In this document: in pieces, positions 22,270-34,095 of the stretch | Layout: each line of letters opens with the position of its first letter | Numbering within the stretch: position 1 is the stretch's first letter | NCBI GenBank assembly: GCA_030386875.1 | Contig: CM059564.1 | Coordinates: 49,000,075-49,064,074 of the forward strand | Source of the DNA: Morinoia aosen | Taxonomy: Eukaryota > Arthropoda > Malacostraca > Amphipoda > Talitridae | DNA: 64,000 bases | Direction: 5' to 3' | Translations under genes and position numbers: made by a program | The notes under the pieces: model-generated | The model's input: only the letters and a program-made list of their open reading frames with translations | Told to the model about the DNA's origin: nothing | The model's database searches: none

Positions 22270-23401
22270 CTTGCAGAGAGCCTTCGAATTTATTGCACAG
22301 TTTTCTTATCTTCAGTATCTAGTAGTATCTCACGTACAGGGCATGTTAGACGCTACAGTCAACCCGTTAATGCTACATCAATGTGGTAGCCTCATTAATT
22401 AATGCAACATTAATGTGGTAGCCACAAGGAGTAGCCGCATTATTGTGATCACAAGGAGTCTACCAACTACGGAAAGGGGCTTCGCAGCAAAAACAAGTTT
22501 TAATATTTAATTTGTAAAAATGCATTTCTTCCTAGCTTCTCTGTTTTGTACTTGCCTCTATAAAGGCATGTGATTGTAATTACATACTACATTACAACGT
22601 CATACGGTTTTTCTCAACCTTAACTTGCGGATACAAAAAAAATAAAAAAGAAAAACAGTTCATTTCCAAAAGAGGTGATAACATTTTACGATAGAGATAA
22701 ACATTTATTCTGTAAAAAAATTGGTAAGTTATACCCTGGTGATGTATTTCGGCCGTCAGATATGGGTCACTCATATTACCCAGCTAGATTTTTATTCTCT
22801 TTTTACGTAATTATGAACGATTTCTACGCAACGCATAAAGTTTGCCTCATAACCCTGCCTTATTCATGGGCGTGGTCTGTCCCCCTGGTTTACTCGTGAG
22901 CGTACGTATTAAAAAAATTAATTACTGTTATTGCCATAAAATTATAGCGCTATAAATTTTGACACTGCTTGCTGTGGAAAATATCACCATTGAGGCTTTC
23001 AATACTATTCGTAAATAAAGGGGATGCGTGATTTCTAAATTAAATTAATTTCCTTTGAGCTTTCGACTACCAACTTCAGCGACACTCAGGAATTATACGG
23101 CTGCTTTCTAAAAAATTTTATTTTAAAAAACTAAAATACCAGGAGTGAATTTGTGACAGATGTTTTCTTTACGACATTGCGAGCAGTTCTAAAACTAAGA
23201 AAAGAAAGAGAGAGAGCAAAAGGAGGAAAATCAGAGCGGAATATCAATATAAGAGATCTCCTATACATGTATATCTGTAAAAATAAGAACATTATCACCG
23301 ATAAATTTTCGAGCTGTTATGATGAACTAATCTAAAGGCAAGGATTGAACAAATCTAAAATTTTCTGCCCTTGAGACCATCACGTAATGTGCACATTACT
23401 G
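22270..23401. other. Intergenic, between the converging protease and acyltransferase A
   Basis: AT-rich sequence separating two genes that end toward each other. A small repeated ATGTGGTAGCC motif occurs near 22,380-22,440. No gene is supported. Confidence 0.6.
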
Positions 23402-23407
23402 TTTATT
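23402..23407 (-). terminator. Poly(A) signal of acyltransferase A
   Basis: AATAAA on the minus strand, about 65 bases beyond the stop codon of exon 3. Confidence 0.5.
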
Positions 23408-23472
23408 GAAATCCTATAAGTTCATTAACAATTTTCTGCCTGCTATATGTATACTTGGACTTAAAATTCGAC

Positions 23473-26400
23473 TTACGAAGTCCAAATTTCACAGGCATGG
23501 GTACGCAGATGGTTTAGAACCTTGTCTACTATATTTCTGGCAAGGTCAGGCGATATGTAGCGAGTATTGTAGTCAAACGAGAATGTCAGTTTCCCACGAA
23601 AAGTTTGAAAGACGAAAGCATCATTTGTTTTATAAGAGTGAAGTGTAGTCGACCGCCTAATTTGAACAGCTTTTACATTAGAATGTTCACCACCGTCAGG
23701 TTTTAAGAAAAATTTCGTTACATCTCCCATATTTGAAGTAGAGTAAACTCTATGACAAGGTATTTTATACGTGTAAAGTTCAGATGACTTTTTCACAGGA
23801 GGAAGAGTTTCCGTATCCAGTATGACGTTATAGATAATTTGCTTATCATCCACACGATGTCGGAAGGCGCTTTGGAACTTTCGAGCGCCATCCCAAAATT
23901 TTGAATGAATGTCTTTTTCCACAGGATATGAAATCCTCAACATGTCCACATGAGGACCAAATGAGTTCTCTGCTTCACACCCCCAGTATCTTCTTTCATT
24001 GACATCGTGGTAGGAAACGATATCGTAGGTGTCTTCTGACAGTCCTGCTTCTTGGAACAATTCCACTAACGCGCATTGCACCACGGAACAAAATCCAGAA
24101 TGCACACTCACATTCTCTGATTTACTTTTCTTTATAAACTCTGAAGTCGTTTCTTCATCGATCTCGGAGAATATGGTTAAAGTTTCCGGATTTCCTTCAG
24201 CGCATGGCGGAAAAACCTTCGTTAACAAAGAGCCAGAGGCAGCTGGTGCATTATAATCTTCCCTCACTTTACGAGCCACAGCAGGATTGGTCTGTAAGAT
24301 GATTTCAGCTTCTCGAATCAGCTTGTCGTGGTGCTCCGGTCCTACGTAAGAAGCAAGCTGTTCATCGTCATCGATGATGATGCCGTCAATGACGCTGTCA
24401 AGCAGATTGAGGAAGAACCCACACGTGCGCATGGATGAATGTCCGTCCGTGATCGTGTGTTGGAGACCAAACAAAACCCTGTACACGTACTTGAATGGCT
24501 CGTCTGGGTCAGCAAGGAGAAACTCCAAGGCAGGCATGACAGTAACTCTCCAGAGAGGACCAGTCTTCAGGTCGTACTGCTTACGGGTTTCTTCTGCCAG
24601 TAGAGTCTCGTACTCTTCAGGAGATGACAACCACTGTTTACAAAAGTAAAATTAGCTATGAAAGCAATGGAATTAAACTCAGACATTGACAGGATTAATC
24701 TTATCTCTTACAGTGTCGTGAATATTTTTTACACAATTTGAATTGTACGCTACAGCTGATTGTAAAACAATCAATACAATATGGAGGCAGTGTTGGCAGT
24801 GTGAAGGAAATACGGACAAATAATAAGAGATAAATATTTAATAAAACAATATACAATAATTAATAAATTAATATAGAATGAATAGATTGTTTGTATCAAC
24901 ATTTCAGCACAACACACCTGTGGTCTTTTAAAAAGAAAAAATAAATTGAAAAAAGATTAAAAATTGTAGCATTTTTCACGATTGTTGCCAAATATCAAGA
25001 AAGGATATTTTTTGGAGTTTCTGTACTTGCTATAAATACAGATACAAACTCTCGAATTCCTTCAAGTTTTTCATCGTTAGGAAAATTTACTGAACATTTT
25101 TTGTTTCTTCTGTTGAAACTCCGTGTATAAAAATGAGAATAATAATTTTATCCCTTCTGAATGTAAGATTTGGTAATTCAAGCACTTTCAATTCAGCAAC
25201 AGTGTGAGCGTAACAAGGTTGTATGATTTTTGAAAGTGAATATCTCACGTGGACGCTAAATTACTAGTGTGATATCAAATTTGCTTCAACCCTTGCACTT
25301 TTGGAGTCAAAAAATGATGCATTGCACCATTTACATTTTATTTTATGTTTGTACGAATTAGATCATTTCCCTCATGAAAAGTTAAATCTTAAAGAGAACT
25401 GGTTGTTGGATTTTATTGTATTAAATTGTACTTGGTTTACATATTTCTCTTGTTGCTACGGTATACAAGAGAATGGGCCGGTATGCTTTAGTTCCCATTT
25501 TATATTTTAATTTGAACTTAAATCGAGCCAATTATCAATTAGGATAAATTTATTTTACGAACAGTTCTTACATGAAGCTTTTGTTCAAATAAAAATAACG
25601 AGACAAAAGAGTATAAAATTTTCTTAGTGACGAGACATGATATTGTTCGTCGCAGTTTTACAAGACTCCAGGGCTATAGAGCCCATGGTAATTTCACAAC
25701 TGGACAACATCGTCGTTTGAGTGTTTACTACAAGGACACTTTAGCTGGAAATTGAGACTCAATAATAGTTAACGTGTGACTCACGCGCAGTAAGATGCTC
25801 TCTTCCTTCATCTGACACAACCACAGCGCTCCCTCATCGTCCACATCAACGCACACCCGGAGGTTCGGTAGCTTCCTGCCATAGTAACGAAAAAAATAAT
25901 AATTATTCGAGTCTTCGATTCACTAACCAAGTTGGTCATTTATTTGTCTTATTTACCTTTCATGTAAATCATATCCATGAATTGGTAAGTACTAGTTTGA
26001 AAATACTTTAGGCTCTACAACAAAGACATAAGTTTTACGGTGTGACAGTGATGATCAATCAGAGATAACCAGTATATCAAATGTATTTCTCAATACAAGA
26101 AGCCGATTAAATGATATTGATAATTTTTCAACGTATTAGATACGAAAGAGATCTTGCCTCTCGCATTGGAGTATAAATACTCAACATGATAACTGCCGCA
26201 AGACCTTCCTTCACTACATGAAATCAGTTACACGGAGATGAAGGAACGCACAAAAAGGCCATCCATAGGGACTGTTTTACTGTTGCTTTGTTTGACTGTC
26301 ACCTTTAAATAAATTATAACTAAATCCACGCTTTGCTCAATGAATCATCGTTCGTTTATTCATAAGACACACAATGAACTCTACCAATAAATTAAAGACC

Positions 26401-26695
26401 AAATTTGGAAGAGATACACTGAGCGCACTAAATGTGATGATGCTTTTATTGAAGCTTATAATTTTTCCTGTTGAAACTCTAAGAGTTTATCTTAGCATAT
26501 AAAAAAAACTTGAAATCACCTGTAGAGGTGCTGCAGAGCTGTACGGACAGCGCTCTCTTTCAAAAGTTGCTTGGCGGTGACGGTAACGCTGTACACTGAC
26601 AAATTACAGCTGTGGTCATTGCAAAATATGTAATATCGCTCCAAATCAGTAGGCTTCCGCAATATTCGAGCCTTAAAATCGCTTGAAGCTGCCAT
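23473..26695 (-). CDS. Acyltransferase A, condensation/alcohol acetyltransferase-like
   Basis: Exons 26,520-26,695; 25,785-25,875; 23,473-24,633, giving 475 aa. The ATG starts MAASSDFKARIL, matching the paralogues. The family has the CoA-dependent (BAHD/condensation/AATase) acyltransferase pattern: an N-terminal RKxTxLE block, then the catalytic HHxxxDG motif. Here that motif reads QHTITDG (residues 147-153), with the first His replaced by Gln but the second, catalytic His kept. A C-terminal FRGKLTFSFDYNTRYIS block follows. The expected reaction is transfer of an acyl group from CoA to an alcohol or amine; the substrate is unknown. No signal peptide or membrane segment is seen, so a cytosolic location is inferred. 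It is the leftmost (3'-most) gene of the six-copy array, one of its two most divergent members, and converges on the protease. Confidence 0.85.
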
Positions 26696-27524
26696 TTTTG
26701 GGCAGAAAGGTTAAAATATCTGTCTAAAATAAACCGAAAATCAATGAAATGATGCATTTTCAGGTTTGAAAATAGCAACTCACATGTAGTACTCGTATAG
26801 AATACGCACGATATTTTAGCCAGAACTTCTTGTATGATTGTGGCAGGGTGTGCGCTGTGTGGAGTGTATTGGCGCTGCTTTGGTTTGATTGCTGCAATGT
26901 CTACACTTAGGTAACATCCACAATTCAGGCACCTCTTCAATAAAAAATATTTTTCTCACTCAAGAACGAGCGTTGTTGTGGTAAACATAGAATTATTCTA
27001 TAGTCAACAATGCATCGCCGCACAAGAGCAGAAAAAATTAGAAGTTCCGCATTCACGAGGGTCCCCAGGCTGCCGACGCCACCTCCACCACACGCTAGTG
27101 AAGGGGAACCAATCAATTGCCCTAAAGTAGGGAAAGTATGAACAAACTTCCCTGTTTGAGATTCCGTAAATTTTGATATTGTCTCATTGGGAAATTCATT
27201 TGATCTCGAGTGCAATGCATGTGAATTGTTTACAATTTCAAGTTCGATTAAAATGCCCATTCACTCATTCTCCGGATTTTAGTAAAGTTATCTCGTTTGC
27301 TTTCTTTTTCGTGATTCACTGAGCTCAAATTTTTACTTGAACCCAGTTTTATCCTTACTTTCACATTTCCTTCACCTTATTAACTCTAGCATCAATATCA
27401 TCTCAATGAATTAAAGTGGGACCAGCTATTAGAGGCAAATAGTGAAAAATTACTCCACAAATTATCGTACGCTATAAAAATAGTTACATGTGTATCAAAT
27501 TGTTCAAAATCAGCCATTCAGGAC
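26696..27524. other. Upstream region of acyltransferase A
   Basis: Holds the presumed promoter of gene A, but no TATA or initiator can be picked with confidence. The 107-codon open frame at 26,937-27,260 (-) has no paralogous counterpart and no recognisable domain. Confidence 0.4.
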
Positions 27525-29905
27525 CAGCAGGCCACAACCGAGACGGTACAGAAGCGGTTTTGTTGAAAGTACAGAAATTTCTTGAGATACCTGTCCAACT
27601 CGAGCGCCATCAAAAGACGAGTTCACCACTCGTAACTTTTGAAAGAATGCACCTATTGGCTTCAAATTACTCTCAAACAAAAAAACGAAACATTTTCTGT
27701 TTTGATATTGTAGACACGACCCAAACTGTTTTCTGGCAACTACAGAGATTCCTCGATAAACCTTTCCGACTCGCGCGCTTGCAAAAGACTTAAGTCCACT
27801 ACTCGTAACTTTGAAAAGAATGCACCTATTGACTTCAAATTACTCTCAAGCGAATGAAGAAAATATTTTCTATTAATATATTATAGACAAAATCCAAACG
27901 GTGTTCTAGAAACTTCAAATATTTCTCGATAAACCTATCTGAATCGCTCGCCGTCGAATGACTTAAATTGACCCTTTCGCACTCGCGCGTTATCAAAACA
28001 TGTAACTTTACTCTGTTCTCAGATACGAAATAACAATATCCTCAACGTTACGTTTAATCAACAGACCATTTCCTTTGCATTTGTTGGAAAATTCGATGCC
28101 AAATTTCAAGACCGGAAGCACATCGAACTAGAACATGACGTATAGAACGTTGACCATATAAAATTTCTGAACAATATCATAGCAGAGGAGCATAACTTTC
28201 ATTTCAGAGGATACATTCTCGAAACGATTTTGGATATTACTATCATTTAATTAATCAATTAATCACTTAAAAAAACAGAACAAATATTTCTTACCTATAG
28301 CTACAAATTGAAAAGGAAGAAACAAAACAAGCCCGTAAATACTCTTACTGACAACGTTAATGATAAAGCGGGCGAACCGTAAAAGTTTGTCTATCTGCAA
28401 TAAATTTTAGAAAAAATTATAGAACACTTAAGCATTCTGAAGGAATGTGTTGTGATGTCGAAGCAAATACAGTCAGAATGACATAACCTAAAGAAGAATA
28501 CATTAGCCTGTACGGAAAACTTTCCGCGGAAATCGTAGGGGGCATATGCATCAACGCCTAAATGACCTGTTTCGCAGGAGGAAGAGTAAAAAAGACATAT
28601 CTTTCAAATCTGCAACACTGACATAATTTTATAAAATATAATTAAATGTAAATATCAATAAGCATAATATAGGATTGCTACAAAGCCAACGGAAGTGGAC
28701 GAATAAGCATTTCAATGGTTGAACATGTAAATGAAAAAAATAGGAAAAGCAAGGTAATACAAAAGCTTATTTTGAGGTATTACCCATTAGCAAAAGACAA
28801 ATAGTCAGGTACAGGTTTAGCAAATGCTTGCAAGAAAAACAGTAAGAGTATTTTAGCTTTGAAAAAAAATTCATGAACACTGTGCGAAATAAAATATTAA
28901 CTACAGCGGCGCGGGTGGAGTTCCACATAAACCTAAGTAGAAGAGGAAAAAATTAAAGCATTTGATTTCCAAAGATATTCATAGGAGAAAGGATGACACA
29001 GAGACTATTGATAGAATATTTGCATAAATGAAGATTTATATCAAACACACAAAAATTTGGGTTTTGTGCTTCTATTTTCCAAATATGTCCCTAATATAGG
29101 TAATGTCATTCTTAATTTAATTATATTCATAATCCTTTGATGCCTCAACGCGTTCTTTCAGGATGCTCAGGTATTTTTGGCTATATTTAAAAAAAATCAG
29201 TTTAAAAAGCGTTTAAGATGCGTCTAGATCAAAGTTAACGTTCTCAGAATATTCACGGGTTTATTGCATATGTTGCTTAAAATTCAAAGCTATAGGTAAA
29301 AAATTATTCGCTATGGCATTGTTTTCAAGAGTTAAATAGATGAATTGCCGGAATATAAATCTCCCGAACCCCTAAAGAATACAGTACATTCTCAGAAATG
29401 AGAACCATGCTTATCAGCCATGAAATTGTTCAGAAATTTTATGTAGTCCACGCCCAATACGTCATTGTCTACTTTGAAGTGTTTTCGGCCTTGACATTTG
29501 GCATCGAATTTCCAACAAATGCAAGGGAAATGGTCTGTTGATTGGAAGTAACGTTGAGGATATTATTACTTCGTATCTGAGAACAGAGTAAAGTTAGATG
29601 TTTTGACAACGCGCGAGTGGGAAAGGGTCAACTTAAGTCTTTTGACGGCGCGCGAGTCGGAAAGGTTTATCGAAAAATTTCTGTAGTTTTCAGAAAACCG
29701 TGTGGATCGTGTCTATAAAAAGGAAATAGAAAATGTTTTGCCCTTTCGTTTGAGAGTAATTTGAAGTCAATAGGTGCATTCTTTCAAAAGTTACGAGTGG
29801 TGGACTTGAGTCTTTTGACGGCGATGGAGTTGGACAGGTATCTCAAGAAATTTCTGTACTTTCTACAACTCGGTTGCGGCCCATCGGTGGCCGGTCATTC
29901 AGGTA
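27525..29905. mobile_element. Foldback element with long compound inverted repeats
   Basis: The left arm (about 27,525-28,215) is the reverse complement of the right arm (about 29,380-29,905). The left arm holds three tandem sub-units of about 140 bp, each with a TTTCTNGA...CCTxTCC...CTCGxGC block and a GCACCTATTGxCTTCAAA block; the right arm holds about two. The 1.1-kb centre has no long open frame or transposase. The GCACCTAT...TTCAAATTACTC motif recurs in the intronic palindromes of genes E and F, so these belong to one family. Confidence 0.75.
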
Positions 29906-31192
29906 CATTCTACCAGAGCTCTGTTAGTCTGCTGTTGAGAACGATGTCATTTCAGCTCCGTAAATTTAATGGTTGACGCGAAAACTGAATTTTCAGCACC
30001 ATGTCTTCTCATTAAAAAATAAAGAAGCAAGCAAACTGTGGACCATTACACCCAATATATTACACAAATGCTGTACATGCTTGATGCTGTACATCAAGCA
30101 AATGTCTAGTACAGCACAGCACTGTTTCATCGCGTACACGCTCACGGGATGAGTTACAGAAAGAGACTGACTGTTCTGAGGATATCGGCAAAACGTGAAG
30201 GTCATCTGGAATGCTGGAAAGCCGGTTGGCTGAGCCACATGGGTTGGTTGCAAGGCAGGCAACCCACTCGGACCGAATTGTCCTGGCTCTCAACGTTATT
30301 TGAGAGAAGGAAACGATACAACGTTCAAAAAGTCTCAATCGTTTTTGAAATTTGTTGAAAATGAAAGTTTTTTTTCACATGTCGGTATATTTTCCGTTGA
30401 ATTCATACCCTGCAGCAATTTGGTGAAAGAACACTAGAGATTGTAGGAACAATAGAGAAAGTTTAATTTTTACCCAGGGTACGAGTTTAGTCAGGGTCGA
30501 ACACTGTCATCCTGACGTGGAATGCCCAAAATTTAACTTCAGATTCGCACACACGCTCACACATCTCGCTATTTTGAAGAACATACTACCGTTTGCAGAA
30601 CATAAAAATTAAATCAATGAGATGAAGACGAGTTATTATTAACTATCAACTCTGACGAACTTAAATGAACTTGTAAATGAGCTTCGAGCTGTTGCATACA
30701 AGTCAAGCACACTTTCGCTACTCAGAGTAACACTTGATTCTTCGACTCTAAATTGATGTACAATCTTTGTAGGAAGGGAAAGCTACCCTCATTTCAGTAA
30801 TGATAAAACAAACACTTTCAAAAAATGAATTAGAATCAACAACTAATTTACCAGGAAAAATCACTTGGCAATGCCTTTGATTTGACAAACAACATTCAAA
30901 ACGCTAGTATACTAATTCGTCATTTTCTTTGCCTCGCATTGCAATGATATGAAAGGAATACAAGCACATTGTCCATGTGTTGGACCTATTGAGTTGTATT
31001 GTCAGAAGTGGCTTCAAATACCAAGGTTCGTATGAATAACGTTTTTATATGCGGAAAAACTAATTAATTGCTTGTAATTTTTTGGTCCCTGCATGAAACG
31101 TAAATTTACTCGAACATAGAATGATTATATCATACCCCACACATACCTACGCAACATAATTCATGAAGGAAAATAACACCGGAAGGAAAAAT
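29906..31192. other. Intergenic between the foldback element and acyltransferase B
   Basis: AT-rich sequence with no gene or repeat that can be supported. The open frames near 29,993-30,358 overlap on both strands and lack domain features. Confidence 0.5.
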
Positions 31193-34095
31193 TCATGTTC
31201 CGTGCTTACGAAAGTGAACGAGAACTTTTTCTACGATATTTCTGGCAATACGAGAAGAGATGTATCGAGTGTTGTAATCAAATGAGAACATGAGCTTTCC
31301 ACGGAACGTCTGCACAGCAAAGACGTTGTTTGTTTTGTATGTGTGGAGGGAAGTTGAGCGACTGATCTGAAGAGCTTTAACATGGCGGTGTTCTGCTCCG
31401 CAAGGTTTTAAGAAAAGTTTCGTCACGTCTCCCATATTTGAGTTACTGTAGACTCTAAGGCATGGCATTTTGTACTCGTGCATTTCAGAGGAGTTTTTCA
31501 CTGGAGGAAGGTTTTCTGCGTCCAATAAACTCATGTAAATCATTTGTTTATTGTTTACCCGTTCCTGAAAATTTTCGTGGAACTTTCTGGCTCGTTCCCA
31601 GAAATTTGCGCTCAGATCTTTCTCACATGGAAATAATATCCTCAAAGAGTTAACGTGAGGCCCGAACAATTTATCAGTCTCACCGTCCCAGTATCTTCTC
31701 TCATTGACATCGTGGTATGAAACGATATCGTAAATATCCGCTAAAAATAATGCCTCCTGAAATACCTCTACGAATACAGCATTAAGTATGGAAGAAATTC
31801 CTGTATGAACTGTAAGCTTTTCGGATTTCATTTTCTTCACAAGAGCTGTAGTCGTGGCAACGTCTAGCTCCGAGAAAATCGTCAAGGTTTTCGAGTCCTT
31901 TTCATGCTTTGGAGGGAATGCCTTGGTTAAGAGGGAACCGCCTGCACTTTTCAACACATCATAGTCGTCTCTCATTTTACAATCAACATCAGGCTGAGTC
32001 TGTAAAACCATTTGAGCTTCCTTCACCAACTTGTCATGATATTCTGACCCAATATGTGAAGCCAACTGCTCGCTGTCATCGATGGTGACGCCTTCAATGA
32101 CGCTGTCAAGCAGACCGAGGAAGTGTCCACATATGCGCATCGAGGAATGACCGTCTGTGATTGCGTGATGCAGACCAAACAAGACGCGGTAAACGTGGCT
32201 GAATGAATCGCCAGCTTCTATGAAATTCGAAGGCTCTTGCGCAGGCATGACGGTTACTCGCCATAGGGGACCGTTCTTCACATCGTATTGCGTGTGGGTC
32301 TCCTCAGTTCTCAAGCTCTCGTAGCCTTCTGGGGACGACCGCCACTGTTCAAAATAGGAGTCAAGATTCAACTAGCATTGAAACAGATAGGGCTATTTAT
32401 GAAATAGTTTCGAGAAAATGTCTGGATTTTTAAAAAAACGGAAATACCAAAAATCATCGACAAATTGTTGATACTTTTAGAAAGGGCGAACTGTGTCTTC
32501 AAATATTAGGATTTCAGAGTTTGAACTATAAAAAATGGTCTCAAACTAGTAAAAGTTCTGCTGCGTAAAACGTCTGAGTTCAACCCTAGCTATTTTGTGA
32601 AATACTGGCCAAAAATTGAATTTCTTCAACTATTTAATAACTCAAAACCAGACAACTGTCGTACACTCTGTGTAGCGCTTGTGTTGCACCATAAAGTCCA
32701 GTTCACAGGCAATATTACTTCACTGCCATCACAGCATTTGCTAATCATGTCGTACTATTATAAATCCCATTCTATGAGCCATACTCAACAGAATAACTTG
32801 AAAAATTACAGCCGAGCTCCATATTTTATCTAACATATGATGGAAGCAGCACTTTCATTCTAAATTCAAATCAGCGATTGCAAATTTTTTTGATGCGGGA
32901 TAAATCATAGTTGCAGGTATAAAATTAGCTGAAACTGCTGGTTTTGGGAAGATGTATTTGTAACCAAGAAATTTTTTGAAGATGTTGAGTGGAAGTGAGT
33001 TGCCCGCACTCCCAACTCTGTTCCCTGCATTGTTATCAGTAGTAATTTGAGAAACACAATTTCATTTCATTTTTTAACAATCACGCGAGTTTCTTTAGTG
33101 TCGGACATCCCTAAATCCATAGAACAAGAAATAGCGTACACTTTCATCCCATAGAGTAATTTCTGTTTTAATTTTTGAAGTCACACATACTCATTGTGCA
33201 ATAGGACCTATACGGATCTCAACACTATATCATCCACTCGCTAATAAGCTGAAAGTATACCTGCAGTAAGATCTTCTCTTCCTTCATCCAACACAGCCAC
33301 AGCTCTTCATACTCGTCCTCTTCTATGCAAACTCTGAGGTTAGGAATCTTCCTGAAACAACAAGAAATAAGGAAAATATTCATGTGTCAAGCAACAAAAC
33401 ACCATTGTTCAAAAAATTATTAATTTTCGTGCATCACAGAAGTAGAAGTCGTTGGACATTTTGAAACAAAAGTGGGAAGAAGAATTCTGAATACTTAAGT
33501 AAGTATGCAGTTAACGAGATGGCCAAATTGGTGTTGGAGTTTTCATCAAGCGTGAGCGTTCCCAAATCGAGGCACATTTGTGACTGAGAATGACTTTCAC
33601 AGCAAAACTAGTCTAAGTAAGCAAATAAATCTAAGTAAGTGTTAAAATAATAAGATAAAGACTGAGTCAAAATTATCAAGATCAAAAAGTCACACATAAG
33701 GAAATAAATACTTAGCGTTTCAATCCCATTCAATTTCTTGAGTCATACTACCAACTGCATCTGGTTGGTTCAGTAGCAAGAGATATTTATAGCCAAGAAA
33801 TTTTAAACAATAATAAGTGAGTCATACTACCAACTCCAGCTGGTGGTGGTGGTGGGTGGTTTAGTAGGCGGAGGTATTTATAACCAAAAAATTTTAAACA
33901 ATAACCAGTCAGGGCTAACCTGTAGAGATGTTGCAGGGCTGCGAAGACTCCTTCCTGCTGCAACGAGCCCTTCGTTGCGACCGTGACGCTGTACACAGAA
34001 AGATTGAAGTTGTTGTCGTGGGAAAACTGAAAATATTTCTCCCTTGAAGAGAGTTTCCTTATCACGCGATCCTTGAAGTCTATTGGACTTGTCAT
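31193..34095 (-). CDS. Acyltransferase B, condensation/alcohol acetyltransferase-like
   Basis: Exons 33,920-34,095; 33,261-33,351; 31,193-32,344, giving 472 aa. Exon lengths and phases match the other copies (exon 1 ends after two bases of an Arg codon, exon 2 ends in phase 0 before a Trp). The active-site motif is HHAITDG at about residues 148-154. The C-terminal block is FRGKLMFSFDYNTRYIS. Exon 2 is acidic (ICIEEDEYEELWLC...KEEKILLQ). It has no frame damage and no signal peptide. With A it forms the more diverged part of the array; the core motif is complete, so it is likely an active enzyme of unknown substrate. Confidence 0.87.

Noticed and set aside
26937-27260. 107-codon frame upstream of acyltransferase A
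   Set aside because: There is no paralogous counterpart upstream of other copies, no domain, and it overlaps likely promoter sequence.
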